From Chitinophaga pinensis (GTDB taxonomy: Bacteria > Bacteroidota > Bacteroidia > UKL13-3): DNA of 64,000 bases. The position numbers and the translations under genes are program-made. Below the pieces are notes generated by a model. It did not search any database and was not told where the DNA came from. It saw only the letters and a list, made by a program, of their open reading frames with translations. Where the stretch lies: positions 1 through 64,000 of the forward strand of contig CAMBSD010000020.1 of assembly GCA_945870425.1 (NCBI GenBank), written 5' to 3'. Shown here piece by piece: positions 45,585 to 53,986 of this stretch (position 1 is its first letter; every line of letters begins with the position of its first letter).

Positions 45585-47894
45585 TTATGTTTTTAGTTTT
45601 GCCTTCAATAGTTCTGTTAAAGATACTGTGATTGGGTTTGGAGAATTTCTAAAAGATTTAAAATTCTGTAATTCTTTTAAATCAAAATCTAAATTTCCGA
45701 ATTCATTTGAAACTTCATTTTCTATTTTGTATAAAATATATAAATCGCCTGAGGGATCTTTATAACCAGATTTAATCATATCATCTTTTGAGAATATTTT
45801 TGGTCCCTCTTCATTCAATTTGAAGATTTTATTCGTTGTAGTTTTGCTTTCTCCATGCAGAACCAAATATTTGGCTGATACCTCTTTTACTCCCAAAGGC
45901 AAAGAGCCTTTGTTTGTGCCTGTTCTGAAATTATATAGTTTGTTTTTTATTATCCATTCTAATTGAAATTTTGATTTGTAATAACCAACCAATACAAATG
46001 TTTCATCAGGTATAAGTTTCTCGTTTCTATTCTCATCAAAATATTCAGGCATTGGTTCATTTAGAATATTCGAATCGTCCTTTTCATTTTTGTGAATGTC
46101 GTAGATTTTAACCGCAGTATGTTCTCTTTGGGATGCTCTGTCAATAAAGTTTGCAATTACTTTTCTAATGAATGTTTTTAAATGCTCTTTGTCTTTATCG
46201 TCTTTATTAGGTTTAATTACAAAAGCACCCAAGCCAGGAATTAATTCATGAAAGCCTCTAAAAGAATCGTTCTTGCCTTCTCCTGGATATAAAACATAAG
46301 CACCGCCAGTTCTTCTAATTGCATCTTTGTAGGCATGCATTTTTAGTAAATCCTGATTTTTAAATGTTCCTTTCTTTACTTCTTCTGCCTCTTCCTTTAT
46401 TAGTTCAAAGTTTTCTTTCTCTGACAATTCCTCGTCTTTAGATTTAGAAATTAACTCATAGAAATTTTTGACTTTGTATTTTGCGTCAAAGTGAATGTGT
46501 GTAATCAATTCTGTTCTTTCTGCCTCTTTTGCTTCTGTTATTTCTTCAGGCCAAATAGATAAAGTGTAATCAGGGCGGAGTGTGGTTGTGTAACTGCCTG
46601 AATTCGGAAAAGTTTTGCCGCCACCAAAAGAACGATTATAGGAGAATTGAATATTTAAGTTTCTTGATGGAGATTTGTATACACCTTTCATTGCAATGGC
46701 CGTTCCCTGCTTTAAATTAAGCGATAATTGACCCTTATCGAATTGAATCAATTCTGCGATACTTTTAGGTTCAATTTCAAATACTTCTTTTAATAAATCT
46801 AACAAAGTAAAAAACAACCAATATTCGTAAAGCGTAGCAATATCTTTTTTACCAGCATCATAAACATTTTCGCCACCTTGCCAAATCAATTTGGCTGCTA
46901 AGTCAAATTTTAGCCAAGCATTTAAAACTTCTCTATACCCGCTTTTCCTTTGAAGTACGGGGCTATTTAGCTTTAATGAACTTGGTCTTGATATTTGTTT
47001 GAAGAATGATTGATTTAATAAAGTGGAAAGTTTTGTTGCTAGCAATCCAGATTCAAATTTTGCAGTTGAATATTTTTCAAATTTTAATTCGCAATTTTCG
47101 CAGAAAAAAAGAAATTCTTCTAATGCATGTTTAATAAAACGATTTTCGGATGTGTCTATAGATTCTATTTTCCTTGTACTATCTATTTTTGTTGGAATGG
47201 AAGTTAGCCCGTAAGACTTATTCAAAAAATGATCACTATTTATTGCCATTCGGTTACTTTTGGTAACCAATTGTTTTATATTTTTTTGATTAAATCTTCG
47301 TATTCTTCGAATATCTTTTACCTCATGTTCCTGTTCCCATTTTGTTGTAGGATTGGACACAATTTTTTGAATAGCTTCTTCAAATTCTAGTGAATCAATT
47401 AATGATTTTACAAAAGAAAAGCGTTGATATAAAGTCTCTGGGTTCTTATTGAAATCGGTTTCAAAATGCTGGGTAATTGGCGAATCAATCTGCATAATCA
47501 AATCCGTGCATCTTTCGGTGATGCTTTCAAGCATATAGCGGTAATCTGTCCGATAATCTGATTTGACTTCTAATTTGAATTTATGGACATTGCCTAAACT
47601 TTCTGAATGAACAATTTCAAATGTTAAAGCGCCTACATATATATTGGGCGAAATAATGCCTATGTGTGGCTTTCTGCTATGAGCTTGAATGTAATCTGTT
47701 TTTTTAAATGAATAGTTCGGATCCGAAAACTCATAATCATAAAAACAGCCTTCTTTTAGTTGGTATCTGCATTCTCCTTCTTGTTCTGAATTTGTAACGT
47801 CAAATAAGCTATCTGTTATTTTAGCATCTATAGTTAGTGATAAGTCCTTTTCTATAAAAGCTAATGGTATCGAAATGAAAGTTAATGATGTCAT
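45585..47894 (-). CDS. DUF2357/DUF524-type PD-(D/E)XK restriction endonuclease-like protein
   Basis: 769 aa. The N-terminal half matches DUF2357 architecture; the middle has the nuclease domain with RPDYTLSIWPEE and THIHFDAKYKVK (Asp ... Asp-x-Lys, PD-(D/E)XK pattern), followed by an extra about 150-residue C-terminal region (LVGYYKSKFQLEWIIKNKLYNFR...KYLVLHGES) that could be a PUA/EVE-like base-sensing module (inference). Such DUF2357 proteins are usually partnered by a McrB-like AAA+ GTPase in restriction systems; here the partner, 6 bases upstream, is a DUF1016 nuclease and no AAA+ protein is in sight. Confidence 0.8.
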   Translation of the reverse strand: MTSLTFISIPLAFIEKDLSLTIDAKITDSLFDVTNSEQEGECRYQLKEGCFYDYEFSDPNYSFKKTDYIQAHSRKPHIGIISPNIYVGALTFEIVHSESLGNVHKFKLEVKSDYRTDYRYMLESITERCTDLIMQIDSPITQHFETDFNKNPETLYQRFSFVKSLIDSLEFEEAIQKIVSNPTTKWEQEHEVKDIRRIRRFNQKNIKQLVTKSNRMAINSDHFLNKSYGLTSIPTKIDSTRKIESIDTSENRFIKHALEEFLFFCENCELKFEKYSTAKFESGLLATKLSTLLNQSFFKQISRPSSLKLNSPVLQRKSGYREVLNAWLKFDLAAKLIWQGGENVYDAGKKDIATLYEYWLFFTLLDLLKEVFEIEPKSIAELIQFDKGQLSLNLKQGTAIAMKGVYKSPSRNLNIQFSYNRSFGGGKTFPNSGSYTTTLRPDYTLSIWPEEITEAKEAERTELITHIHFDAKYKVKNFYELISKSKDEELSEKENFELIKEEAEEVKKGTFKNQDLLKMHAYKDAIRRTGGAYVLYPGEGKNDSFRGFHELIPGLGAFVIKPNKDDKDKEHLKTFIRKVIANFIDRASQREHTAVKIYDIHKNEKDDSNILNEPMPEYFDENRNEKLIPDETFVLVGYYKSKFQLEWIIKNKLYNFRTGTNKGSLPLGVKEVSAKYLVLHGESKTTTNKIFKLNEEGPKIFSKDDMIKSGYKDPSGDLYILYKIENEVSNEFGNLDFDLKELQNFKSFRNSPNPITVSLTELLKAKLKT

Positions 47895-47900
47895 AAATGT

Positions 47901-48935
47901 CTAATTGTTTTTGCTTTCAATTAGTTTTTGCAATTCTTTTTTGCTTGGAAGAATCAATTCATACTTACTTGCAAATATTTGTTCGTTATTTTCGGGCAAG
48001 GTAATTTCTACCATAGTGTCTTTTTTATCCTTACATAAAACAATACCTATAGTTTTATTTTCTTCTTCAAGTTTCACAAATCTATCATAGTAGTTCACAT
48101 ACATCTGCATTTGACCAAGGTCTTGATGTTTGAGTTTACCAATTTTCAAATCAATGAGTACAAAACATTTGAGCAAACGATTATAAAAAACCAGATCAAC
48201 TCTAAAGTGCTCTTCATCAAATGTAAATCGCACTTGTCGCCCAACAAACGTGAATCCTTTTCCTAACTCAAGTAAAAAATGCTCTAACTTATTAATTAAA
48301 GCTTGTTCTAAATCTGTTTCGTTGTAAGATGTTTTTTCTTCTAAATTTAAAAACTCCAGTACGTAAGGATCTTTTATTAAATCAAAAGCTTTTTCTATTA
48401 TTTGACCATTCTTGGAGAGTTTTACTATTTCCTCCTTCTCTTTACTAATGCATAAGCGCTCATAAAGAGATGAGTTGACTTGGCGATCTAGTTCCCTTAC
48501 ACTCCAATTGTTTTTTGAAGCTTCTATTTCATAAAATTTGCGTTCATCTTCATTTTCTATTCTGACCAATATCAAATAATGCGACCAACTTAAGTTGAAT
48601 ATAACAGACACTGTCTGCTTTATTGCTTTTTTAGATTTAACAGACAGTGTCTGCTGTTTTTCATAAGCCAAGTAAAAGTTTCTCATTTGTTGAATATTAG
48701 TAACTGAGAAACCTTTGCCAAATTCCTTTGTCAAGACATTTGATAATCCAAGTAAAAGACTCTTTCCATACTCTGCTCTATCTTTGCCATTTTGCTCTTC
48801 CTTTACAATTCTTTCACCAATTTTAAAATAGGTCAAGACCATAGTTTGATTTACAGCAAGCACTACGCTATTTCGTGCAGCTTGCAGCAAATCGATAATT
48901 TGATTATAAAAAGCAGTATTTATGGTTGTTTTCAT
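47901..48935 (-). CDS. DUF1016/YhcG-type PDDEXK nuclease
   Basis: 344 aa. N-terminal DUF1016 helical domain (VLAVNQTMVLTYFKIGERIVKEEQNG...YGKSLLLGLSNVLTKEFGKGFS), then the PD-(D/E)XK nuclease core FRVDLVFYNRLLKCFVLIDLKIGKL followed by a QMQMYVNYYDR block. Such proteins occur with restriction and anti-phage systems. Its ATG lies one base after the stop codon of a truncated copy of the exonuclease gene, and it is followed by the DUF2357 gene. Transcription probably starts at the copied exonuclease promoter. Confidence 0.85.
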   Translation of the reverse strand: MKTTINTAFYNQIIDLLQAARNSVVLAVNQTMVLTYFKIGERIVKEEQNGKDRAEYGKSLLLGLSNVLTKEFGKGFSVTNIQQMRNFYLAYEKQQTLSVKSKKAIKQTVSVIFNLSWSHYLILVRIENEDERKFYEIEASKNNWSVRELDRQVNSSLYERLCISKEKEEIVKLSKNGQIIEKAFDLIKDPYVLEFLNLEEKTSYNETDLEQALINKLEHFLLELGKGFTFVGRQVRFTFDEEHFRVDLVFYNRLLKCFVLIDLKIGKLKHQDLGQMQMYVNYYDRFVKLEEENKTIGIVLCKDKKDTMVEITLPENNEQIFASKYELILPSKKELQKLIESKNN

Positions 48936-48936
48936 A

Positions 48937-49305
48937 CTAATGATTGGATTTATGCTTCAGCGTAACTTGCAAAACCATTTTCAACTGCATTTCTATCATC
49001 CTGCAAAAATCCCCCAGCAGTTGGGCTTCATCATGACTGTAAAACGACTTTACCCTAAACTGATACTCACGGCCGCTGCTGCTAAAAAAGCCACAGCTAA
49101 TGCACACAATTTTGCCAAACTCAGCATAGATGCCTGCGCGGTTGTAAATGTCTTCAGGTGTTTGGCCTTCCTCTTTCTTTAGTATGGCCGACTTCTTCTT
49201 CCATAGTTCTTTCCATCTTTCGGGCAATTGGCTGTATTCGGCATACTGCGGCACCGTTTCTATATCCAGAATAAGTATTTTGGTTAGGTCGAGATGATGA
49301 ATCAT
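48937..49305 (-). pseudogene. Truncated 5' copy of the exonuclease gene
   Basis: 122 codons, the first about 106 nearly identical to the intact gene at 44796-45515 (Gln3 replaced by His), then a 16-residue foreign tail ending NH-stop. The RNase H motif I (ILDIETVP) is present, but motifs II and III are missing, so the product cannot be active. The stop codon is one base before the DUF1016 ATG, which allows translational coupling. Confidence 0.85.
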
Positions 49306-49365
49306 AATGCGATACTTTCTTGTTTACACAAGTATAGCATTTTTTTGTTTGGGTGGGAAGAGAAA
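48990..49365. repeat. 375-bp direct repeat, right copy
   Basis: Same orientation as 45200-45575 and offset by exactly 3790 bases. The two copies bound the DUF1016-DUF2357 operon, as expected from single-crossover integration of a circular molecule carrying a piece of the exonuclease gene. Confidence 0.9.
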
Positions 49366-49382
49366 TAATACCAAGGCAAATT

Positions 49383-52300
49383 TTAAGTAGACATTTTAGC
49401 TGAATCTTTCCATAAATAATGAGGCATTGGCTCTGCTAATTCCCAAGTAATATTCATAGGCTTTTCTCCTTCACTATCAATAAATTTTGCTTTGCCAACA
49501 AACACATAACCAAAAGTATTATTGAATTCATTTTTAGATTTTTCTCTAATAAATAGTAATATATGTTTATTATTTATGTTTTGTTGTATGTATGATAAAC
49601 CTCTTCCTAATTCAGGTTTTGAGGAGTTTTGACTTTGCCAATGAAACAAAATCTCACTTATTGCATAATCATTATACATTGTAGATGGTGAGAAGTCTTC
49701 TTCTGATTTAATTAAATCAATAAACAAAATTTCAGTATTCAATTCTTTGTTTTCTGCTACTCCTTCTCTATTTGACGATTTTTTTGTGAAGGTGCTTAAT
49801 CCAAAGCTAACTAATATTTGATCTCTCGTATATCTTGAATGTAATTTTAAAGGTTGTGAATAAGGTAAATTAATTTCGATTTCTTTAAAGTCTATTTGAT
49901 TTATTAGGTATTCTAGAACTTCAATTATTTCATTATTTAATGTTTTGTTTTTGCCTATTTCTTTAATGCTATTTTCTAGTGTGTCAAATCCCGCCTCTTT
50001 TTGCCATATGTCATAATGTATCATTAATAACATTTTTCTCTCAATTTCATTGTAGGAATCAATTTCAATATTAAAGTCAATTCTTGCCAAGCTCAGTATG
50101 AATTTAAAATAACTTAAGGAATTAGTAGAAAGCCATTTTTTATATATACAGGAAACGATTTGTTTTTCATTTTTTGTATCAAAATTTTCAATAACTCCTG
50201 CAATTTGACATAGTCTTTTCCAACTATCCTTACTATAAATAATTTGAATAGGGAGGTTATAGAATTCAAGAAAATTTTTTAAAGTTAGACTTAAGCTCGT
50301 TTCATAATTAAAATTTCTTATTTTTTGAATTAATTGATTCCTATTCAGAGTTGTTGCTTCAATTATGTTTTTCAGAATATGCTCTTTAGCTTTTTTTTCT
50401 AATATTATAGAACATCCTAAGGGAAGATGAGGGAAATTATCTTCAATTTCCTTTTGAACAGAAGTGTTTGTTTTACCAATCAATGCTCTGAATTTATTTT
50501 CAAATTTGTATTCTGATCTTGCATTTCCAACAAAATCTAAAATTGTTAAACAATCTTTACCTTCTGCTAATCTCAAACCACGTCCTAATTGCTGTAGAAA
50601 AATGGTTAAGCTTTCTGTAGGTCTTAAGAATAAGATTGTATCTATTTCTGGGATATCAATTCCTTCATTAAATATATCAACAACAAACAAATAATTGATT
50701 TCTTTATTAATAAGTTTTTGTTTTAGTATGTCCCTGTTTTGAGTATTTACACTTGTTAAGTATTCAGCCTTTAGTCCAGCATCACAGAACATATCTGACA
50801 TATATTTTGCATGTTCCATTGATACACAAAAACCTAAAGTCCTAATGTCATTAATATCTTTTGTATATTTATTTAGATTGAAAATTATCTCGCCAACTCT
50901 TCTAGAATTATCCTTATATAAACGAGTCAATTCACTGACAACATATTTCCCATTTTGCCATGACACATTTGAAAGATCAATGCTATCAGAAATGCCAAAA
51001 TATTGAAATGGACAAAGTAATTTTTTATTCAGAGCCTCAGGTAATCTGATTTCAGCTGCAATTTTGTAGCAAAAATCTTCTAGTATGTTTTCATTATCCA
51101 TTCTCTCAGGAGTGGCCGTTAAACCGAGTAAAATTTTGGGTTTAAAATAGTTTATTATAGGCCTGTAACTGGATGCCGATATATGGTGAACCTCATCAAT
51201 AATTATGAAATCATAATATTCAGGACTTAATTTCAATTCTGATATTTTATTCGAAATAGATTGAACAGATGCGAATACAAATTGAAAGTTATTTGGAACA
51301 ATCCCATCAACCCATAACTCGCCAAAGTTATTATCTCTTAAAATACCTTGAAATGTTGCTCTAGCTTGAATCAATATTTCTTTTCGATGAGCAATAAATA
51401 ATAGTTTTGCTGACTGATTTTCGAGTTTAAATTTTTTATAATCAAAACCTGAAATTACAGTTTTACCAGTACCTGTTGCTGCAACAATTAAGTTTTTAAA
51501 TCTTTGGTGAATAGTTCTCTCTACTTCTAGTTTTTCTAATATTTCGCTTTGATAGTTGTGAGGTCTTAAATCAAAATATGCAGTTGTATTTGTATAATCT
51601 TTTGAGGATTTGGCTTGACTTAAGGCTAAAGTAAGTTTATCTGTGTGTTTTTTTTCATCAAACAATTCAAAGTCATTGTTTTGCCAGTAAGTTTCGAAAG
51701 TTTTTTGAAACTTATCAATAATATGACTTACTTCTTTGGTTGTGATTTTTAAATTCCATTCCAAACCATCGGTTAATGCAGATCTTGAAAAGTTTGAAGA
51801 ACCAATGTAGCCAGTATGAAATCCAGTATTTCTATGAAATAAATAAGCTTTCGCATGTAATCGTTCATTTCCTGTATTATAAGAAATTTTCACTTCTGTA
51901 TTCTTGAGTTGAGACAACAACTGAATTGCTTTGTAGTCAGATGCACCCATATAGGTTGTTGTTATAACTCTAAGTTGACCACCTCTATTTGTGAATTCTC
52001 TAAGTTCATTTTCTAAAATTATGATTCCTTTCCATTTAATAAATGAGACTAGTAAGTCAATTCTATCTGAGGATAAAATTTCTTTTTTTAATTCACTATC
52101 TAAGGAAAGTCCAGCATTTCCGCCAGTGAATAATTCACTATGCGTTAATCTTGTGTATGGAGTAATTTCTTTTAGATGTAAATCTAAATTAGAAAAATGA
52201 GAATCTATTTTGCTGAAAATTGCCTTTAATATATTCCCTTCTATATCTACAATATCATCGTTAAACTCTTCTTTGTGCAATTCATCTCTTAATAGTTTGA

Positions 52301-52520
52301 TTATTTTATTTGCAATATCAATTTGATATTCTATTGCTTTTTCACCTTTAATTGAGGAAAGCGCATGCCTTATGGTTTTAGCTAAATGTTGTGAAAGTAT
52401 AGAAGATGCTTCTTCTTTGTCGATTTTAGTTGATCTAAATTCGAAATTTGTTTTGTCTAAACTCTTAAGTTGGTTAACAACTAATTGAGTTACTAATTCT
52501 TCATAAATTCCTTGATTCAT
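49383..52520 (-). CDS. PLD-like nuclease, superfamily II helicase and DUF3427 fusion
   Basis: 1045 aa. In order: an N-terminal helical region, a phospholipase-D-like domain (RLHAKAYLFHRNTGFHTGYIGSSNFSRSAL, HxK and GSSN), a DEAD/DEAH helicase with AATGTGKTVISGF (Walker A), FIIIDEVHHISASSYR (motif II), TATPER, and helicase C with LQQLGRGLRLAEG, and a DUF3427 domain at the C-terminus (HSRYTRDQILVSFGLS, MYNDYAISEILFHWQSQN, HILLFIREK, PMNITWELAEPMPHYLW). Known DUF3427 proteins of this build lie in defence loci. The NUDIX gene 2 bases upstream is its usual neighbour. Confidence 0.92.
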   Translation of the reverse strand: MNQGIYEELVTQLVVNQLKSLDKTNFEFRSTKIDKEEASSILSQHLAKTIRHALSSIKGEKAIEYQIDIANKIIKLLRDELHKEEFNDDIVDIEGNILKAIFSKIDSHFSNLDLHLKEITPYTRLTHSELFTGGNAGLSLDSELKKEILSSDRIDLLVSFIKWKGIIILENELREFTNRGGQLRVITTTYMGASDYKAIQLLSQLKNTEVKISYNTGNERLHAKAYLFHRNTGFHTGYIGSSNFSRSALTDGLEWNLKITTKEVSHIIDKFQKTFETYWQNNDFELFDEKKHTDKLTLALSQAKSSKDYTNTTAYFDLRPHNYQSEILEKLEVERTIHQRFKNLIVAATGTGKTVISGFDYKKFKLENQSAKLLFIAHRKEILIQARATFQGILRDNNFGELWVDGIVPNNFQFVFASVQSISNKISELKLSPEYYDFIIIDEVHHISASSYRPIINYFKPKILLGLTATPERMDNENILEDFCYKIAAEIRLPEALNKKLLCPFQYFGISDSIDLSNVSWQNGKYVVSELTRLYKDNSRRVGEIIFNLNKYTKDINDIRTLGFCVSMEHAKYMSDMFCDAGLKAEYLTSVNTQNRDILKQKLINKEINYLFVVDIFNEGIDIPEIDTILFLRPTESLTIFLQQLGRGLRLAEGKDCLTILDFVGNARSEYKFENKFRALIGKTNTSVQKEIEDNFPHLPLGCSIILEKKAKEHILKNIIEATTLNRNQLIQKIRNFNYETSLSLTLKNFLEFYNLPIQIIYSKDSWKRLCQIAGVIENFDTKNEKQIVSCIYKKWLSTNSLSYFKFILSLARIDFNIEIDSYNEIERKMLLMIHYDIWQKEAGFDTLENSIKEIGKNKTLNNEIIEVLEYLINQIDFKEIEINLPYSQPLKLHSRYTRDQILVSFGLSTFTKKSSNREGVAENKELNTEILFIDLIKSEEDFSPSTMYNDYAISEILFHWQSQNSSKPELGRGLSYIQQNINNKHILLFIREKSKNEFNNTFGYVFVGKAKFIDSEGEKPMNITWELAEPMPHYLWKDSAKMST

Positions 52521-52522
52521 CG

Positions 52523-52912
52523 CTAAGTTGTTAATTTTTTCATTATCGGAATATCTGCATCAGCCCAATCTAAACTATTCAACTGCTCCTTTTCTAACCA
52601 TATATAATTAATATGCTCATTTAATTTAGGAGTTAAGCCATCGCAAGTGCAAATGAAGCTATGCATTTTTAATTTAAAGTCAGGGTATTGGTGTACTACT
52701 GTTAAAAATTCACTTTGTACTTCAATTTTCATTTCAAGTTCTTCGAAAATTTCTCTTTGAATACACTCTGTTTTTGTTTCGCCAAGTTCTAATTTGCCAC
52801 CCGGAAATTCATATTTTCTTGAGGTATAACTATACTTGTTTTCCCCTCTTTGAACGCATAAAAATTTATTGCCATTCTTAATGATTGCGGCAACAACCTC
52901 AATTTCCTTCAT
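52523..52912 (-). CDS. NUDIX hydrolase (MutT-like)
   Basis: 129 aa. The NUDIX box is GGKLELGETKTECIQREIFEELEMKI, matching G-x5-E-x7-R-E-x2-E-E-x-G/U with Met at the last position. VVAAIIKNGNKFLCVQRG begins the domain. It probably hydrolyses (deoxy)nucleoside triphosphates. Encoded first in a two-gene operon with the DUF3427 helicase (2-base gap). Confidence 0.9.
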   Translation of the reverse strand: MKEIEVVAAIIKNGNKFLCVQRGENKYSYTSRKYEFPGGKLELGETKTECIQREIFEELEMKIEVQSEFLTVVHQYPDFKLKMHSFICTCDGLTPKLNEHINYIWLEKEQLNSLDWADADIPIMKKLTT

Positions 52913-53093
52913 TCCTAAAGATTAATTTATTTTATCTGAATATGATGAGTAAAATAAGGAATTATTAAACTAATTATTAGAATGCTCACTTTTTTTTAGA
53001 ATTAGAATAGTTGTTTGGTTTTGCAGTACACGTTAGCTATTGGTTTGTATGATCTTGTTAATTCAAAAAGCCCTTGATCCTTTTACCTATGCG

Positions 53094-53113
53094 CACGCGT
53101 ATTTCCATACGCG
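53094..53113. repeat. CGCGTAT-ttcc-ATACGCG hairpin in 579-base gap
   Basis: A perfect 7-bp stem with 4-base loop (53096-53113). Close by, ATCGACTATAAGT is repeated (CGACTATAAGTAAAT at 53130, CGACTATAAGTG at 53145). The gap 52913-53491 otherwise shows no gene; it is AT-rich. Confidence 0.5.
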
Positions 53114-53491
53114 CAAGCTACATTTCCTTCGACTATAAGTAAATCGACTATAAGTGAACTTTTTATTATTAGTAATATAATAGTAACCATAATGAAAGAC
53201 AATGCTTATTCCATTAAAATATGGCAGCAATTAGTATTGTCACAGAATATTTTAGAATTTCGCTTGAAAGCATCAGAGTAAACAGCTGCAACAGCCAGTT
53301 TGGATAACAGAATACTGTAATTTTTCAACAATTTTTAAAAGACAACTTATTGTTGATTATCAGCGTATTGTATTTATTAAAACTACTTGTAATAGTGAAT
53401 AACTATTAATTGTGGAAAAGACCTTGAAAATCAAATAATTGTACCATTTTAATTATATATTAAATTTGTATTATAAAAAATAAAGTAAAAC

Positions 53492-53680
53492 ATGAAAAGA
53501 GTTGTATTGTATGCATCAGACATCAGTCTATTACTAGGTAAAAGCCTAAGCACTGGCTATAGAGTCCTTCGTGATATTCGCATATCTGTTGGTAAATTTG
53601 ATTGCAAATATGTTACCGTTGATGAAGCAGCAAATTATTTACGTATTGGCAAAGACGCAATCGAGAATCAGTTAAAATAG
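53492..53680 (+). CDS. Small helix-turn-helix-like protein
   Basis: 62 aa. Residues 9-30 (SDISLLLGKSLSTGYRVLRDI) and 40-60 (TVDEAANYLRIGKDAIENQL) look like helical DNA-binding segments of AlpA/excisionase-type small proteins. It has a leading AAATAAAGTAAAAC region with no strong ribosome-binding site and ends 28 bases before a terminator hairpin. Function unknown. Confidence 0.55.
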   Translation: MKRVVLYASDISLLLGKSLSTGYRVLRDIRISVGKFDCKYVTVDEAANYLRIGKDAIENQLK

Positions 53681-53707
53681 TTTTGTCTTTTTAGTAAAGA
53701 ATTAATT

Positions 53708-53740
53708 AAGGCTGCCATTCAAGGGCGGCCTTACTTGTTT
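53708..53740 (+). terminator. Intrinsic terminator after the small HTH-like gene
   Basis: AAGGCTGCC (53708-53716) pairs with GGCGGCCTT (53724-53732) with one G-T wobble, followed by ACTTGTTT. Confidence 0.65.
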
Positions 53741-53836
53741 ATTATGGCGGCCTTTCGACCTACTAAGCAAAATGCAATGAAGCGAAGCATCTAATATCAC
53801 ATAAACTTGTTATCCAAAAACTACCCGAATGCTACT

Positions 53837-53893
53837 CCCTTCTCCTTAGGAGAAGGGTTGGGGATGAGGCCTGATGAGGCCTGATGAGGCCAA
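53837..53893. repeat. CCCTTCTCCT-AGGAGAAGGG palindrome with GGGGATG tail and TGATGAGGCC repeats
   Basis: A 21-base near-palindrome (53837-53857), the tail TTGGGGATG (53858-53866), and then three TGATGAGGCC-type units (53862-53891). Member of the palindrome-plus-tail family. It lies in the 306-base gap 53681-53986, where no gene is visible. Confidence 0.7.
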
Positions 53894-53986
53894 CACATAC
53901 AAACGCTCATTGAACGGAGTTGCCAAATGGCCAAAACCTACCTCATTGGTTCGTTCCCGACCCCGCTAGAACTGTCATGGTAACAT

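Noticed and set aside
48922-49182. Plus-strand open frame across the duplicated exonuclease segment, also present at 45195-45392
   Set aside because: Antisense shadow of the exonuclease 5' region; its duplication follows from the direct repeat.
53130-53155. CGACTATAAGT direct repeat as an attachment site
   Set aside because: Only two short adjacent copies and no integrase in the window.
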